Shown: positions 43,854-51,000 of the stretch, piece after piece
Position numbering within the stretch: position 1 is the first letter of the stretch
How the letters are laid out: each line of letters starts with the position of its first letter
Origin: Prochlorococcus sp. AG-409-O23
GTDB taxonomy: Bacteria; Cyanobacteriota; Cyanobacteriia; PCC-6307; Cyanobiaceae
DNA: 51,000 bases
Assembly (NCBI GenBank): GCA_003215355.1
Contig: QCKL01000001.1
Coordinates: forward strand, 1-51,000
Direction: 5' to 3'
Made by a program: the position numbers and the translations under genes
Notes under the pieces: generated by a model
Told to the model about the DNA's origin: nothing
Database searches by the model: none
What the model saw: the letters and a program-made list of their open reading frames with translations, nothing else

Positions 43854-45269
43854 TTAAAGCCCCTGATAGGAGCGAATGGCTACTCCTGTGTAGTAGTGGT
43901 TAAGAATCTGTCGAAAGCTTGCACCTCTTTCAGCAAGACCATGTGCCCCCCACTGACTCATACCTACACCATGACCAGCACCAAAACCCCTTGCTATTAA
44001 AACACTATTCTGAAAGTTCGAAGATGGCGGCGGCGGCGGCGGCGGCAAATCAAGCACAGTGGAACCCTGAGACATAGGTCTCAAAGGAAGAGAAGGAGGT
44101 GAACTAAGCATAGGGATCCTTGGATCAAGGATCGACTCACCACCTCTAGACCAGTCACGCCAAAAGCCACGAGACTTTCTCATATCATCCGACGGCGAAC
44201 TACCTCGCAAATTCAATAAAGAAGCAGATGAGAATGCAGGAGCTAAGTCATGCTTTGCCAAGGTATCTGAAGAAACCATTTTGAATCTCACCAGTGTGCT
44301 TTTTAGATTCATGCGCTTTCTTAACTCCTTCCCAGAGATCTCAATTACACCACGAGGGCCATATACCTTTGCTTTAAGAACCCGCCCTGATGGGCTTGTA
44401 GTAATTAACTTAATTTTTTCTAGGCCACCAGTCTCTCGGAAAGCTTTTAGGAGTTCTCTCTTGGTAAATCGTATATCCCACTGATGTCTAGGACTATGTT
44501 GATCATGGTCAGGGACGCCAACCAAGTATGGCAATTGGTTTTTCCAGACAGCTCCACTGGATTCCGTGAGCCCACCAGAACTGCTATGGAAAACAGCATT
44601 TATTAATCTTCCTTTATGAGTGAGAACAAGTGAACGGGTTTTCCTTACAGCCTTCTTGGTACTTTTCGTTTCAGACTCAATGCCTAGATATACCTGGTTC
44701 GCCTGATTCGACTGGATGTCATATGGCCTAAACGTCCCAAGCTTTTGGAGAACATATGTCCTTGCAGCAACAGCTTGAGCTTGTAGAGCAGCCATGGGCC
44801 ATGATTTAGGCATTTCGCTACCAACAACACTTGCCAAATACTTTTCAAGATCCAAATAATTAATTACTTGAATCTCTTCTCCAACTACATCCAATCGCAA
44901 CTCTCCCCTATATCGACGTTTACCCAACCAAATACCACGTGGATCATTACTTCTTATTCTCAACTGTGAGGTTCTCTGAATTGGGGCCCACCCTCCCCAT
45001 CTTCCATAGATATTCAAATTTAATTTCAACTTTTTGTTTTGTTCTCGAACTTTTAAAGCCCGTATCCTGCGATTCCCAGATCTAAGTCCTCTTATATAAA
45101 GAGAACTATCTCCATCAGCACGTATTCGCAAATTTTTTCCTTTCAAGACCAACACACGCACGACTTTTTTCTGCGCTGCACTTGCAGGCTGAAAAAAAAG
45201 GAGTGCTGAAATCGCAAAGCCACTGGCAAAACCAAAAGCCAACACTTGAGATGGCCTAAACACAAACAC
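43854..45269 (-). CDS. SpoIID/LytB domain protein (peptidoglycan-related)
   Basis: A 471-aa protein with an N-terminal signal or anchor segment (about residues 8-30, AFGFASGFAISALLFFQPAS). A basic beta-rich region (about 35-130) and a SpoIID domain (about 130-345, NYLDLEKYLASVVGSEMPKS, AVAARTYVLQK and AVFHSSSGGLTESSGAVWKN) follow. Then comes a Ser/Pro-rich linker of about 80 residues, and finally the conserved tail GAGHGVGMSQWGAHGLAERG. SpoIID-type enzymes act on cell-wall glycan in spore-formers; cyanobacterial versions presumably remodel peptidoglycan. The linker contains a GGC trinucleotide run (44026-44046) coding for a polyproline stretch. Confidence 0.88.
   Translation of the reverse strand: MFVFRPSQVLAFGFASGFAISALLFFQPASAAQKKVVRVLVLKGKNLRIRADGDSSLYIRGLRSGNRRIRALKVREQNKKLKLNLNIYGRWGGWAPIQRTSQLRIRSNDPRGIWLGKRRYRGELRLDVVGEEIQVINYLDLEKYLASVVGSEMPKSWPMAALQAQAVAARTYVLQKLGTFRPYDIQSNQANQVYLGIESETKSTKKAVRKTRSLVLTHKGRLINAVFHSSSGGLTESSGAVWKNQLPYLVGVPDHDQHSPRHQWDIRFTKRELLKAFRETGGLEKIKLITTSPSGRVLKAKVYGPRGVIEISGKELRKRMNLKSTLVRFKMVSSDTLAKHDLAPAFSSASLLNLRGSSPSDDMRKSRGFWRDWSRGGESILDPRIPMLSSPPSLPLRPMSQGSTVLDLPPPPPPPSSNFQNSVLIARGFGAGHGVGMSQWGAHGLAERGASFRQILNHYYTGVAIRSYQGL
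44026..44046. repeat. Trinucleotide (GGC) repeat, seven copies
   Basis: Seven GGC units in a row within the SpoIID-type gene. On the coding strand they give the polyproline run of the linker. Such a run stands out in this AT-leaning sequence and could vary in copy number between strains without breaking the frame. Confidence 0.9.
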
Positions 45270-45360
45270 TTTTCAATTGATTTCTAGTCTGCCCACAAGA
45301 CAGCTAGTTCACCAGGGGTCAGACTGGGCATGGCAGGATGATCATTGAGAGTAAAAGACC

Positions 45361-46317
45361 TTGCAGGTCACCTTTCTCGGCACAAGTTCAGGCGTGCCCA
45401 CACGCGCCCGCAATGTCTCAGCAGTAGCTCTGCGGCTTCCGCAACGCTCCGAGCTTTGGCTGTTTGATTGCGGGGAAGGAACTCAACATCAATTTCTTCG
45501 AAGTGATTTGCGTCTTTCGCAATTGCGAAGAGTATTTATTAGCCATATGCATGGAGACCACGTATTTGGTCTGCCAGGCCTACTGGCAAGCCTAGGACTT
45601 GCTGGTAATAGCACTGGAGTTGATTTATATGGACCCGAGCCTCTGGAGCAATATCTAAATGGCGTTATGCATACCAGCTCAAGTCGAATCGGATACCCAA
45701 TTGATTTTCATTGTGTAAGGGAGGCTGCAGAGCAGGGCCTAATTCTCATTGACGACAATGACCTTCTAGTCAGGTGTATCCCTCTTAAACACAGAGTTCC
45801 TTCTTATGCGTATAGGGTCGACCAAAAACCAAAACCAGGCCGTTTCAACCTAGAGCGTGCACGTTTCTTCGAGATTCCACCAGGCCCCGTATATGCAGCA
45901 CTTCAGCGTGGTGAAAACGTAACCCTTGAAGATGGTCGAAAATTTCAAGGGAAAGACTTCTCAGGACCATCACGACCTGGCGCAAGCATGGTCTATTGCA
46001 CAGATACGATTTTCTCAGAAACTGCTGTGAAGATTGCTCGTGGAGCCGACCTACTAATACATGAAGCAACCTATGCGCATGAAGACTCAGAAATGGCATA
46101 TCAGCGTAAACATTCAACAAGCACCATGGCTGCCCAAGTGGCTGCTGAAGCGGGAGTAGGGCAACTTGTCCTGACTCACCTCAGCCCCAGATATGCCCCT
46201 GGGAACCGAATAACCCCAAATGAACTGCTTTCTCAAGCAAAGGCAATTTTCCCCAATACCCTTTTGGCTAAAGACTTTCTCAAACTAGATATAAAACAAC
46301 GCTGCAACAGTTCGTGA
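45361..46317 (+). CDS. rnz: Ribonuclease Z
   Basis: A zinc endonuclease of the beta-lactamase fold that cuts the 3' trailer from tRNA precursors. It matters here because the window's tRNA genes do not encode CCA. The metal motif is HMHGDH, with His62, His64, Asp66 and His67, and the family's start [20 protein letters not shown] is present. Later ligands are in SMVYCTDT and [10 protein letters not shown], and the final His is in [13 protein letters not shown]. The 318-aa length is that of the short bacterial form. The start is a TTG. The SpoIID-type gene diverges from it. Confidence 0.96.
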   Translation: MQVTFLGTSSGVPTRARNVSAVALRLPQRSELWLFDCGEGTQHQFLRSDLRLSQLRRVFISHMHGDHVFGLPGLLASLGLAGNSTGVDLYGPEPLEQYLNGVMHTSSSRIGYPIDFHCVREAAEQGLILIDDNDLLVRCIPLKHRVPSYAYRVDQKPKPGRFNLERARFFEIPPGPVYAALQRGENVTLEDGRKFQGKDFSGPSRPGASMVYCTDTIFSETAVKIARGADLLIHEATYAHEDSEMAYQRKHSTSTMAAQVAAEAGVGQLVLTHLSPRYAPGNRITPNELLSQAKAIFPNTLLAKDFLKLDIKQRCNSS

Positions 46318-46391
46318 TCCCTTGTCAGAGGTAATCCCACCCCGTGAAAGAATGGTAAGTACGGTGTTTTCGTCAGTCGCTGGCGTTCTAA

Positions 46392-46943
46392 ATGGCCTCT
46401 CTTATTTCTTCCCTGAAACGGTCCCTTTCAAGACTTCTAATCTTGTTGCCAGTATTAGTGGGCCTTTGTATCAGTCCTATGTCCGTGGGCGCCCTCTATC
46501 CCAGCGACCCATCATCAGTGGATGCACTCGACACTAGTCTCCACGGCCAAAATCTTCAAAACAACGAGTTTGTGAAGTACGACCTCTCTGGCCAGGATTT
46601 AGGAGATGCAAATCTAAGTGGATCCTTCTTCAGCGTTTCCAATCTCAGCAATGCAAACCTCCGTGGAGCGAACCTCCAAAATGTCATTGCCTATGCAACT
46701 CGTTTTGACAACGCTGACCTTTCTGATGCTGACCTCACTGGTGCAGATCTGTTGAAAAGCTTCTTCACTGGAGCTGTAATTGACGGAGCCAACTTCAGTA
46801 ATGCAGTCCTCGACTTGTCACAACAGAAAGCGTTGTGTGAAAGAGCCACAGGAAAAACAGCTGAAAGCCTGCAATGTGGCTCTGTAAATGAGAGCTATAT
46901 TCCTGCTTCTGAAGGTGAGAACAAGTTCAATCCAGGAACATAA
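46392..46943 (+). CDS. Pentapeptide-repeat protein, probably thylakoid-lumen or periplasmic
   Basis: A 183-aa protein with an N-terminal hydrophobic segment and an AxA-like site around residues 12-36 (LSRLLILLPVLVGLCISPMS), which predicts export. A pentapeptide-repeat domain follows, beginning about residue 57 with repeats of the A(D/N)LxX type (ANLSGSFFSVSNLSNANLRG, then ADLSDADLTGADLLK). The C-terminal tail holds two cysteines (ALCERATGK and LQCGS). Related lumenal pentapeptide proteins (TL15/TL17 type) exist in cyanobacteria and plastids, with unclear roles. An A/T-rich hairpin at 46987 follows the stop. Confidence 0.85.
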   Translation: MASLISSLKRSLSRLLILLPVLVGLCISPMSVGALYPSDPSSVDALDTSLHGQNLQNNEFVKYDLSGQDLGDANLSGSFFSVSNLSNANLRGANLQNVIAYATRFDNADLSDADLTGADLLKSFFTGAVIDGANFSNAVLDLSQQKALCERATGKTAESLQCGSVNESYIPASEGENKFNPGT

Positions 46944-46986
46944 CCTTTTAGAAGAAGCAATCAAACTAGTAGAACCTTAGTTTTTT

Positions 46987-47029
46987 AAATAGGCATGGCG
47001 GAATTAATATCTGTCATGCCTATTTATTT
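46987..47029 (+). terminator. Probable terminator of the pentapeptide-repeat gene
   Basis: A perfect 11-base-pair stem, AAATAGGCATG (46987-46997) with CATGCCTATTT (47015-47025), with a 17-base loop, followed by ATTTGTTT. It lies 44 bases after the stop codon. Confidence 0.6.
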
Positions 47030-47291
47030 GTTTAGCAATTAAGAGTTGTCCCACGTCAATTAAATGCTATTCCCCTAGTTTTCTAGAGCAACAACAAAAC
47101 CAGCAGAAGTAGAGCCCTCGAAAGTATCCCATCAAGAACCTAAGCAAGCCAAAGGTTTAACAACAAGGTCACCTGTTTCTTAAATGCTCAATCTTCCAGC
47201 ATTCAATACATTATCAATAGCTCATATCTAAACTAATCTTGATTAAAGCGTTATCAAAGTACGCCTTAGCCATATAAAAATTATTTATATC

Positions 47292-47344
47292 AGCAAATCC
47301 CACAGTCATGTACAGATAATCTGTAGATGACTGTGGGATTTGCT
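47292..47344. repeat. 53-base near-perfect palindrome
   Basis: The outer arms are 18 bases (AGCAAATCCCACAGTCAT at 47292-47309 and its exact complement at 47327-47344). After one G/G mismatch the inner arms TACAGAT and ATCTGTA continue, leaving one central A. Twenty-five of 26 facing positions pair. Neither strand has a T run right after it, so it is not an ordinary terminator. Confidence 0.95.
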
Positions 47345-47348
47345 AGAA

Positions 47349-47396
47349 AATAAGCACCACAACCAAAATACCAAAGGTTTTGGTTAGATGCTTATT
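47349..47396. repeat. Two-step stem-loop next to the 53-base palindrome
   Basis: AATAAGCA (47349-47356) pairs with TGCTTATT (47389-47396); inside, AACCAAAA (47361-47368) pairs with TTTTGGTT (47378-47385) around the loop TACCAAAGG. Both stems are perfect. It starts four bases after the preceding palindrome. Confidence 0.85.
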
Positions 47397-47444
47397 AATT
47401 CTGATCTGACTAAGTAATTAAAGACAGATCCAAACCAGCCAAAG

Positions 47445-47472
47445 CATTTAAGAAGAAAAAAGTTCTTAAATG
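47445..47472. repeat. 10-base-pair stem-loop at the end of the small minus-strand gene
   Basis: CATTTAAGAA (47445-47454) pairs perfectly with TTCTTAAATG (47463-47472) around an A-rich eight-base loop. On the minus strand it lies 18 bases beyond the stop of the 47490-47684 gene, so it may end that transcript, though no T run follows. Confidence 0.75.
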
Positions 47473-47489
47473 ATTTGTGATCCTTTTGC

Positions 47490-47684
47490 TCAAGGAGCTG
47501 TGACGTAATAAAAAGCTGCAGCTGCTGCTCCCACAATGAACATAGGAACACCGACGAGTAAGTGTGAAGCTCCAAAGCCCACTCCTCTAGAGCGCATAAC
47601 AAAATATCCAACACCAGCTGCCCCAGCTGCTAGTGGAATAGCTGTGTGCAGAAGAGCTGCAACTGCGTGATAGTCGAAATTCAT
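47490..47684 (-). CDS. Small two-helix membrane protein, unknown function
   Basis: A 64-aa protein with two hydrophobic segments (about residues 9-30 and 41-62) rich in Ala and Gly, joined by a short basic loop (MRSRGVGFGASH). The start MNFDYHAVAALLHTAIP and the end FYYVTAP are unambiguous. The size recalls small photosynthetic-membrane subunits, but it matches none that I know. The 209-base spacer upstream carries a 9+9 inverted repeat (47733-47752) that could be a control site. I assign no function. Confidence 0.7.
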   Translation of the reverse strand: MNFDYHAVAALLHTAIPLAAGAAGVGYFVMRSRGVGFGASHLLVGVPMFIVGAAAAAFYYVTAP

Positions 47685-47732
47685 CCTTAAAGTGTGATGA
47701 TTCTTTCCACACAGAGTATCTCAGTAAATCGT

Positions 47733-47752
47733 TAGCAGATGACCATCTGCTA
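47733..47752. repeat. 20-base palindrome upstream of the small membrane gene
   Basis: TAGCAGATG (47733-47741) and CATCTGCTA (47744-47752) are exact complements separated by two bases. It lies about 50 bases upstream of the 47684 start on the minus strand, so it could be an operator or the end of the preceding minus-strand transcript. Confidence 0.7.
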
Positions 47753-47893
47753 CCTAGGTTTCAGATCTGTCATCTCATCACGCCTAGTAAAGGCGATCTG
47801 TGTTGGACCAAATGCATGATTTACGAAGTGTCTAATTAGCGCAAAGCACTCATATTCCTAGCAATTACTTGGATCGAAACCTGGCATGCTTTC

Positions 47894-48250
47894 CTAAACA
47901 AGGATTTCTGAGCCTGGGAACAGGTTGGAGTCATCCTTAGAGCGCGGATGACGGCTATACCACCATTCCTGCATATTGGAAGTAAATCTTCTTGAGAATA
48001 AAGTCAATACAGTATTTGTAGGCCGAGTACCAGGCTGCAGTAGCTCTACCGCATACGAAGGACATCGACGAGATGCAATATCTGGGACGAAGCGTCGCCC
48101 AATTCGCCTCCAACTTGGTTCCTTACTCTTCCATGCCAATCTTGAACAAGGCCAAGGAAGCTCCTCTCTATCAAATAACCGACAACAAGGCCCAATCACT
48201 CGAAAGCTGAACTGCCCGCCAGAACTTGGATGAATACTTCCATGCTCCAT
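47894..48250 (-). CDS. Conserved-looking hypothetical protein, 118 aa
   Basis: The protein reads like a real small soluble one, with blocks such as FSFRVIGPCCRLFDREELPW, WKSKEPSWRRIGRRFVPD and a C-terminal SRHPRSKDDSNLFPGSEILV. It is rich in Arg, Trp and Cys. I do not recognise a family or motif. The frame is open upstream to 48337, but that part includes the petF terminator and its T run, so I took the first ATG after it (48250). No clear ribosome-binding site precedes that ATG. It faces the same way as petF and must have its own promoter if the terminator works. Confidence 0.6.
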   Translation of the reverse strand: MEHGSIHPSSGGQFSFRVIGPCCRLFDREELPWPCSRLAWKSKEPSWRRIGRRFVPDIASRRCPSYAVELLQPGTRPTNTVLTLFSRRFTSNMQEWWYSRHPRSKDDSNLFPGSEILV

Positions 48251-48319
48251 CAGAGCATTTACATCGTTTTTAACAGCAACCAATGAATTCACGAAAAAAG
48301 CGACAAGAAAGGAATCACC

Positions 48320-48347
48320 AAAAAAAAAGCCACCCAATGAGGGTGGC
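48320..48347 (-). terminator. Strong rho-independent terminator of petF
   Basis: On the minus strand GCCACCC-TCATT-GGGTGGC (48347-48329) is followed by nine T residues (48328-48320). It lies 49 bases beyond the petF stop. Confidence 0.95.
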
Positions 48348-48395
48348 CGAAAAGGACATGCTTAGCAAGCCCACTTGACTGAAAGAACAATTTTT

Positions 48396-48695
48396 TTAGT
48401 AAAGCTCTTCCTCAGCGTGAGTTGTAATCGTGCAATCAGAAGTTGGATAAGCAACACAAGTCAAAACAAAGCCTGCTTCAAGCTGGTCATCGTCTAAGAA
48501 GCTTTGATCAGACTGATCAACGGTGCCTGAAGTGATTTTGCCTGCGCAGGTTGAACAAGCTCCTGCTCTGCATGAATATGGAAGATCAATTCCCTGCTCT
48601 TCAGCTGCATCAAGGATGTACTGGTCATCAGGAACTTCGATGGTCTTATTCAAACCCTCGCTTTGGTTTGTGAGGGTGACTTTGTAAGAAGCCAT
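48396..48695 (-). CDS. petF: Plant-type [2Fe-2S] ferredoxin
   Basis: The soluble electron carrier that takes electrons from photosystem I to ferredoxin-NADP reductase and other enzymes. The 99-aa protein has the cluster ligands Cys42, Cys47, Cys50 and Cys80 in [10 protein letters not shown] and VLTCVAYP. The acidic surface ([14 protein letters not shown]) and the C-terminal TTHAEEELY are those of photosynthetic ferredoxins. No other gene is close on its strand; a strong terminator follows, giving a single-gene transcript, in keeping with high expression. Which of several ferredoxins of the organism this is cannot be told. Confidence 0.97.
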   Translation of the reverse strand: MASYKVTLTNQSEGLNKTIEVPDDQYILDAAEEQGIDLPYSCRAGACSTCAGKITSGTVDQSDQSFLDDDQLEAGFVLTCVAYPTSDCTITTHAEEELY

Positions 48696-48823
48696 GGGAT
48701 GGAAAGTAAGGGCTCAGAAAAAACCTGAGGTAAAAAAAATCACCTCGAGATCGACCCTTTTTACATCGGCAAAGGCCAATTAAAGACCTATCTTGCTTAA
48801 GTCAACAATCAAGCCAATGGAAT

Positions 48824-48860
48824 AGCGTTCAAGTATAAGCCAGGCTTATACTTGAACGCT
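48824..48860. repeat. 37-base perfect palindrome next to the prmA stop
   Basis: AGCGTTCAAGTATAAGCC (48824-48841) and its exact 18-base complement (48843-48860) flank one central A. Its last base is the first plus-strand base of the prmA stop codon. No T run follows on either strand. Confidence 0.95.
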
Positions 48861-49774
48861 TAAGAGTGGGCCCTACAGATTTCAATTAAACCCCAACGAT
48901 CTTGCTCGGCAGAAGTCAAAACACGCCAGCTCAAGGATTCAAGCAGAGACTGAAGTCCTGGCAACTCTTCCGTCAACAATCCACTTAGTAGCGCACGCCC
49001 AGTTGGTGCCAATAATTGGTCAAATTGCGGCGCCAAAGCCTCAATGGTTGAAGAAATTATGTTGCAAAGCAAAAGATCTACTTGTTCTCCTCGAAGCTCA
49101 TTTTGAAGAGTTTCAGCAGAGCCAAGCCATACCCGAAGCTTGCGTGCATATGAATTATTCAAAATTGAGTTTTCTGAAGTGGCCCTGACTGCAAGCGCAT
49201 CAATATCCACTGCAAGAACTTCACGCGCACCAAGTCCAAGCGCAGCAAGACCCAACACTCCGCTACCACAGCCAAGGTCAGCAATTCGCAAGCCCAAAGG
49301 AGGATTATTTTCCAAAGCCTCCAAGCACATTCGAGTTGTTGGATGACTCCCAGTCCCAAATGCACTTCCAGGATCCAATCGAATCACTATCCGGTCGGCA
49401 TGTTCCTCCGGAGCCTCTAACCAGGCAGGCAAAATGAGTAAACGACTGCCAACAGGATCAGGGAACCAATGTTTTTTCCAGCTCAGATTCCAATCCTCAT
49501 TCTCCACTCTCCTCCAAATCGGACTTGGAAGAGTTTGTCCAAATGTTCTGGCTAATGGAGTGAAGCATTCAATCAAACGATCTCTATCAACTTCTGACCA
49601 CTGATCAACAGGTAGCCAAACAAGAATTGTTCTTGCAGAAGGGCTCTCCTGAGAAAGTGCAACTGCGACTTGGCTTATACCTAATTGTGTAAGTTTCCAA
49701 AGTATTGAGTCTTCAAGTTCTACTGAGATAGTCAATTCACAACAAAACCAGCCGTTGGCTGAAGTGTTGTCCAT
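48860..49774 (-). CDS. prmA: Ribosomal protein L11 methyltransferase
   Basis: PrmA trimethylates L11 on lysines and the N-terminus. The 304-aa protein has the N-terminal substrate-recognition domain (CCELTISVELEDSILWKLTQ) and a class I SAM domain: LDPGSAFGTGSHPTTRMC, a family signature, then motif I in IADLGCGSGVLGLAALGLGA, the acidic loop EVLAVDIDALAVRA and LLCNIISSTIEALAPQ. Its stop abuts a perfect 37-base palindrome. It lies 29 bases downstream of serA on the same strand. Confidence 0.95.
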   Translation of the reverse strand: MDNTSANGWFCCELTISVELEDSILWKLTQLGISQVAVALSQESPSARTILVWLPVDQWSEVDRDRLIECFTPLARTFGQTLPSPIWRRVENEDWNLSWKKHWFPDPVGSRLLILPAWLEAPEEHADRIVIRLDPGSAFGTGSHPTTRMCLEALENNPPLGLRIADLGCGSGVLGLAALGLGAREVLAVDIDALAVRATSENSILNNSYARKLRVWLGSAETLQNELRGEQVDLLLCNIISSTIEALAPQFDQLLAPTGRALLSGLLTEELPGLQSLLESLSWRVLTSAEQDRWGLIEICRAHS

Positions 49775-49803
49775 TAATACATTCTCCTAAACTTTTTCAT
49801 TAG

Positions 49804-51000
49804 TTACAAAGTGACAGGATATGCCTCCTGAATGCCATTTATAGAGTGAATAGATATTAATAAATCTTGAGGAATTGGGTCGTCAATACTCAAAACCATT
49901 ACTGCATGACCTCTAACAATTCGGCGCCCAACCTGCATAGATGCAATGTTTACATTGTGCTCCCCTAATAGTGAGCCAAGTTGGCCAATAATCCCTGGCA
50001 TATCTCTATGACGAGTAAACAACATGTGCGTGCTAGGAGAAACATTTACAGGGAATTCATCAATACTAGTAATCCTTAGGTCTCCATCAGCAAAAACTGA
50101 TCCCGTAACACTGTGTCCACCCTTGTCTCCTCTACTAGTCAACTGCAGAGAGCCACCAGCAAAATCTCGAACAGATTCATCCTTTACTTCCAGTACATGA
50201 ATGCCACGTCCCTTGGCTTCTAAAGATGCATTCACATAGTTAATCCTTTCCCCAAGTGCACTTGTAAGAAGACCTTTTAGAGCCGCAACAACTAATGGCT
50301 GGGAAGGATGATTGGCGAACTCTCCCTGCAATCGAACTTCTAATTCTTTTATCTGTCCACCAGAGAGCTGGCTCACCAACAAGCCAAGTGTTTCTGAAAG
50401 CTGCAAATGTGGTTTTAAACGATCCATTATTTCAGCACTTAGACCAGGAATATTCACCGCACTGCGAGCTGGCAATCCTAAAAGCACATCTCTTATCTGC
50501 TCGGCAACATCTATCGCAACGTTCTCTTGGGCTTCTTCTGTCGAAGCTCCCAAGTGTGGAGTAAGGATCAAACGCTCATTAACAGATCGCAGGACAGAGT
50601 TAGCTTCTAATGGTTCACTGGCATAAACATCCAAGGCCGCACCCCCTATTACTCCAGACTGAACTGCTTCTGCCAAGGCACTCTCATCAACAATCCCACC
50701 GCGAGCGCAATTAACCAACCTTGCTGTGGGCTTCATTTTCCCTAACAAGTGAGCATTCACCAAGTTCTCAGTATCAGGAGTTCTTGGCAGATGAAGAGTT
50801 ATGTAATCAGCTTTTTGAAAAAGATCCTCAATTTCAGTCAGTCTTACTTGCATCTGCTGAGCCCTATCTGCTGTGATGAATGGGTCATAACCCATCACTT
50901 CCATTCCCATTGCATTCGCAACCTTTGCGACATGCGAACCAATTTTCCCAAGGCCAACAACTCCTAAAACTTTTTTATAAAGTTCATTCCCTACATATTT
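49804..51000 (-). CDS. serA: D-3-phosphoglycerate dehydrogenase (5' end outside window)
   Basis: Oxidises 3-phosphoglycerate with NAD to start serine synthesis. The frame runs off the window at base 51000, so the N-terminal part is missing. The visible part starts at KYVGNELYKKVLGVVGLGKI, including the NAD-binding GLGKIG, and continues with YITLHLPRTPDTENLVN, LVNCARGGIVDESALAEA (catalytic Arg) and LTPHLGASTEEAQENVA (catalytic His). Next come the intervening domain seen in long SerA proteins and a C-terminal ACT domain (MLFTRHRDMPGIIGQLGSLL), which may bind serine. The apparent Met at 50910 is internal, not the start. prmA follows. Confidence 0.95.
   Translation of the reverse strand, partial: KYVGNELYKKVLGVVGLGKIGSHVAKVANAMGMEVMGYDPFITADRAQQMQVRLTEIEDLFQKADYITLHLPRTPDTENLVNAHLLGKMKPTARLVNCARGGIVDESALAEAVQSGVIGGAALDVYASEPLEANSVLRSVNERLILTPHLGASTEEAQENVAIDVAEQIRDVLLGLPARSAVNIPGLSAEIMDRLKPHLQLSETLGLLVSQLSGGQIKELEVRLQGEFANHPSQPLVVAALKGLLTSALGERINYVNASLEAKGRGIHVLEVKDESVRDFAGGSLQLTSRGDKGGHSVTGSVFADGDLRITSIDEFPVNVSPSTHMLFTRHRDMPGIIGQLGSLLGEHNVNIASMQVGRRIVRGHAVMVLSIDDPIPQDLLISIHSINGIQEAYPVTL

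Larger units (their letters stand above)
46944..47489. other. 546-base convergent spacer containing a cluster of inverted repeats
   Basis: No convincing gene is seen. Besides the terminator-like hairpin at 46987, the spacer contains three further stem-loops in 181 bases (47292-47344, 47349-47396 and 47445-47472). It separates the pentapeptide-repeat gene and a small minus-strand gene that converges on it. The remaining sequence is AT-rich and without obvious motif. Confidence 0.7.

Noticed and set aside
46322..46537. 71-codon plus-strand frame before the pentapeptide gene
   Set aside because: It overlaps the real gene in another frame and has no coherent domain.
47976..48233. 85-codon plus-strand frame
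   Set aside because: It runs antisense to the more plausible minus-strand gene 47894-48250 and has no ordered-looking sequence.

Overview
The window looks like the chromosome of a marine picocyanobacterium, most likely a low-light type Prochlorococcus. This rests on gene content and order: nblS next to kaiC-kaiB, a kai cluster with no kaiA, a plant-type ferredoxin, the purC-bamA-lpxC-fabZ-lpxA-lpxB block, a GPH-type MFS transporter, and several cyanobacteria-restricted families (DUF1825, DUF3086, DUF3119, Ycf46). By eye the base composition is moderately AT-rich. It was not computed, and the strain cannot be named from the sequence alone.

Layout. 1-9.0 kb: the end of a Ycf46-like AAA ATPase, serS, rseP, rpsN, pnp, then divergent cysQ and rsmI whose start codons overlap, a small membrane protein and an unusual HTH protein. 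9.1-9.9 kb: tRNA-Arg(TCT) and a class II aldolase. 9.9-12.7 kb: a loosely packed patch of four small unknown genes with long structured spacers. 12.7-17.1 kb: gluQ, hup with a strong terminator, a degenerate metallo-beta-lactamase-like protein, glgX and tRNA-Gly(TCC). 17.2-23.8 kb: an MFS transporter coupled to an MlaE-type permease, DUF3119, DUF3086 and plsY, then pyrF, tyrS and DUF1825 on the other strand. 24.0-26.9 kb: an HhH protein directly followed by a GIY-YIG protein, then pepA. 27.0-34.4 kb: a minus-strand envelope operon running purC, bamA, lpxC, fabZ, lpxA, lpxB, msrA, with several overlapping start/stop codons. 34.7-40.1 kb: purD and nblS, facing kaiC and kaiB. 40.2-46.9 kb: rplU, rpmA, a methyltransferase, truB, nagB, a SpoIID-type protein, rnz and a pentapeptide-repeat protein. 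46.9-51.0 kb: a convergent spacer full of perfect inverted repeats, two small unknown genes, petF, prmA and a partial serA.

Most of the window is housekeeping. The envelope block covers lipid A synthesis (LpxC, LpxA, LpxB), the shared acyl-ACP dehydratase (FabZ) and outer-membrane assembly (BamA), and it ends in a secreted methionine sulfoxide reductase. The kai genes sit beside the light/nutrient-stress kinase gene nblS. The observations I would look at again are the run of long perfect palindromes at 47.3-48.9 kb, the HhH plus GIY-YIG gene pair with two QxxLF motifs, the HTH protein with a long acidic linker, and the patch of unknown genes at 9.9-12.7 kb. I see no phage, insertion sequence, CRISPR array, rRNA or origin here.
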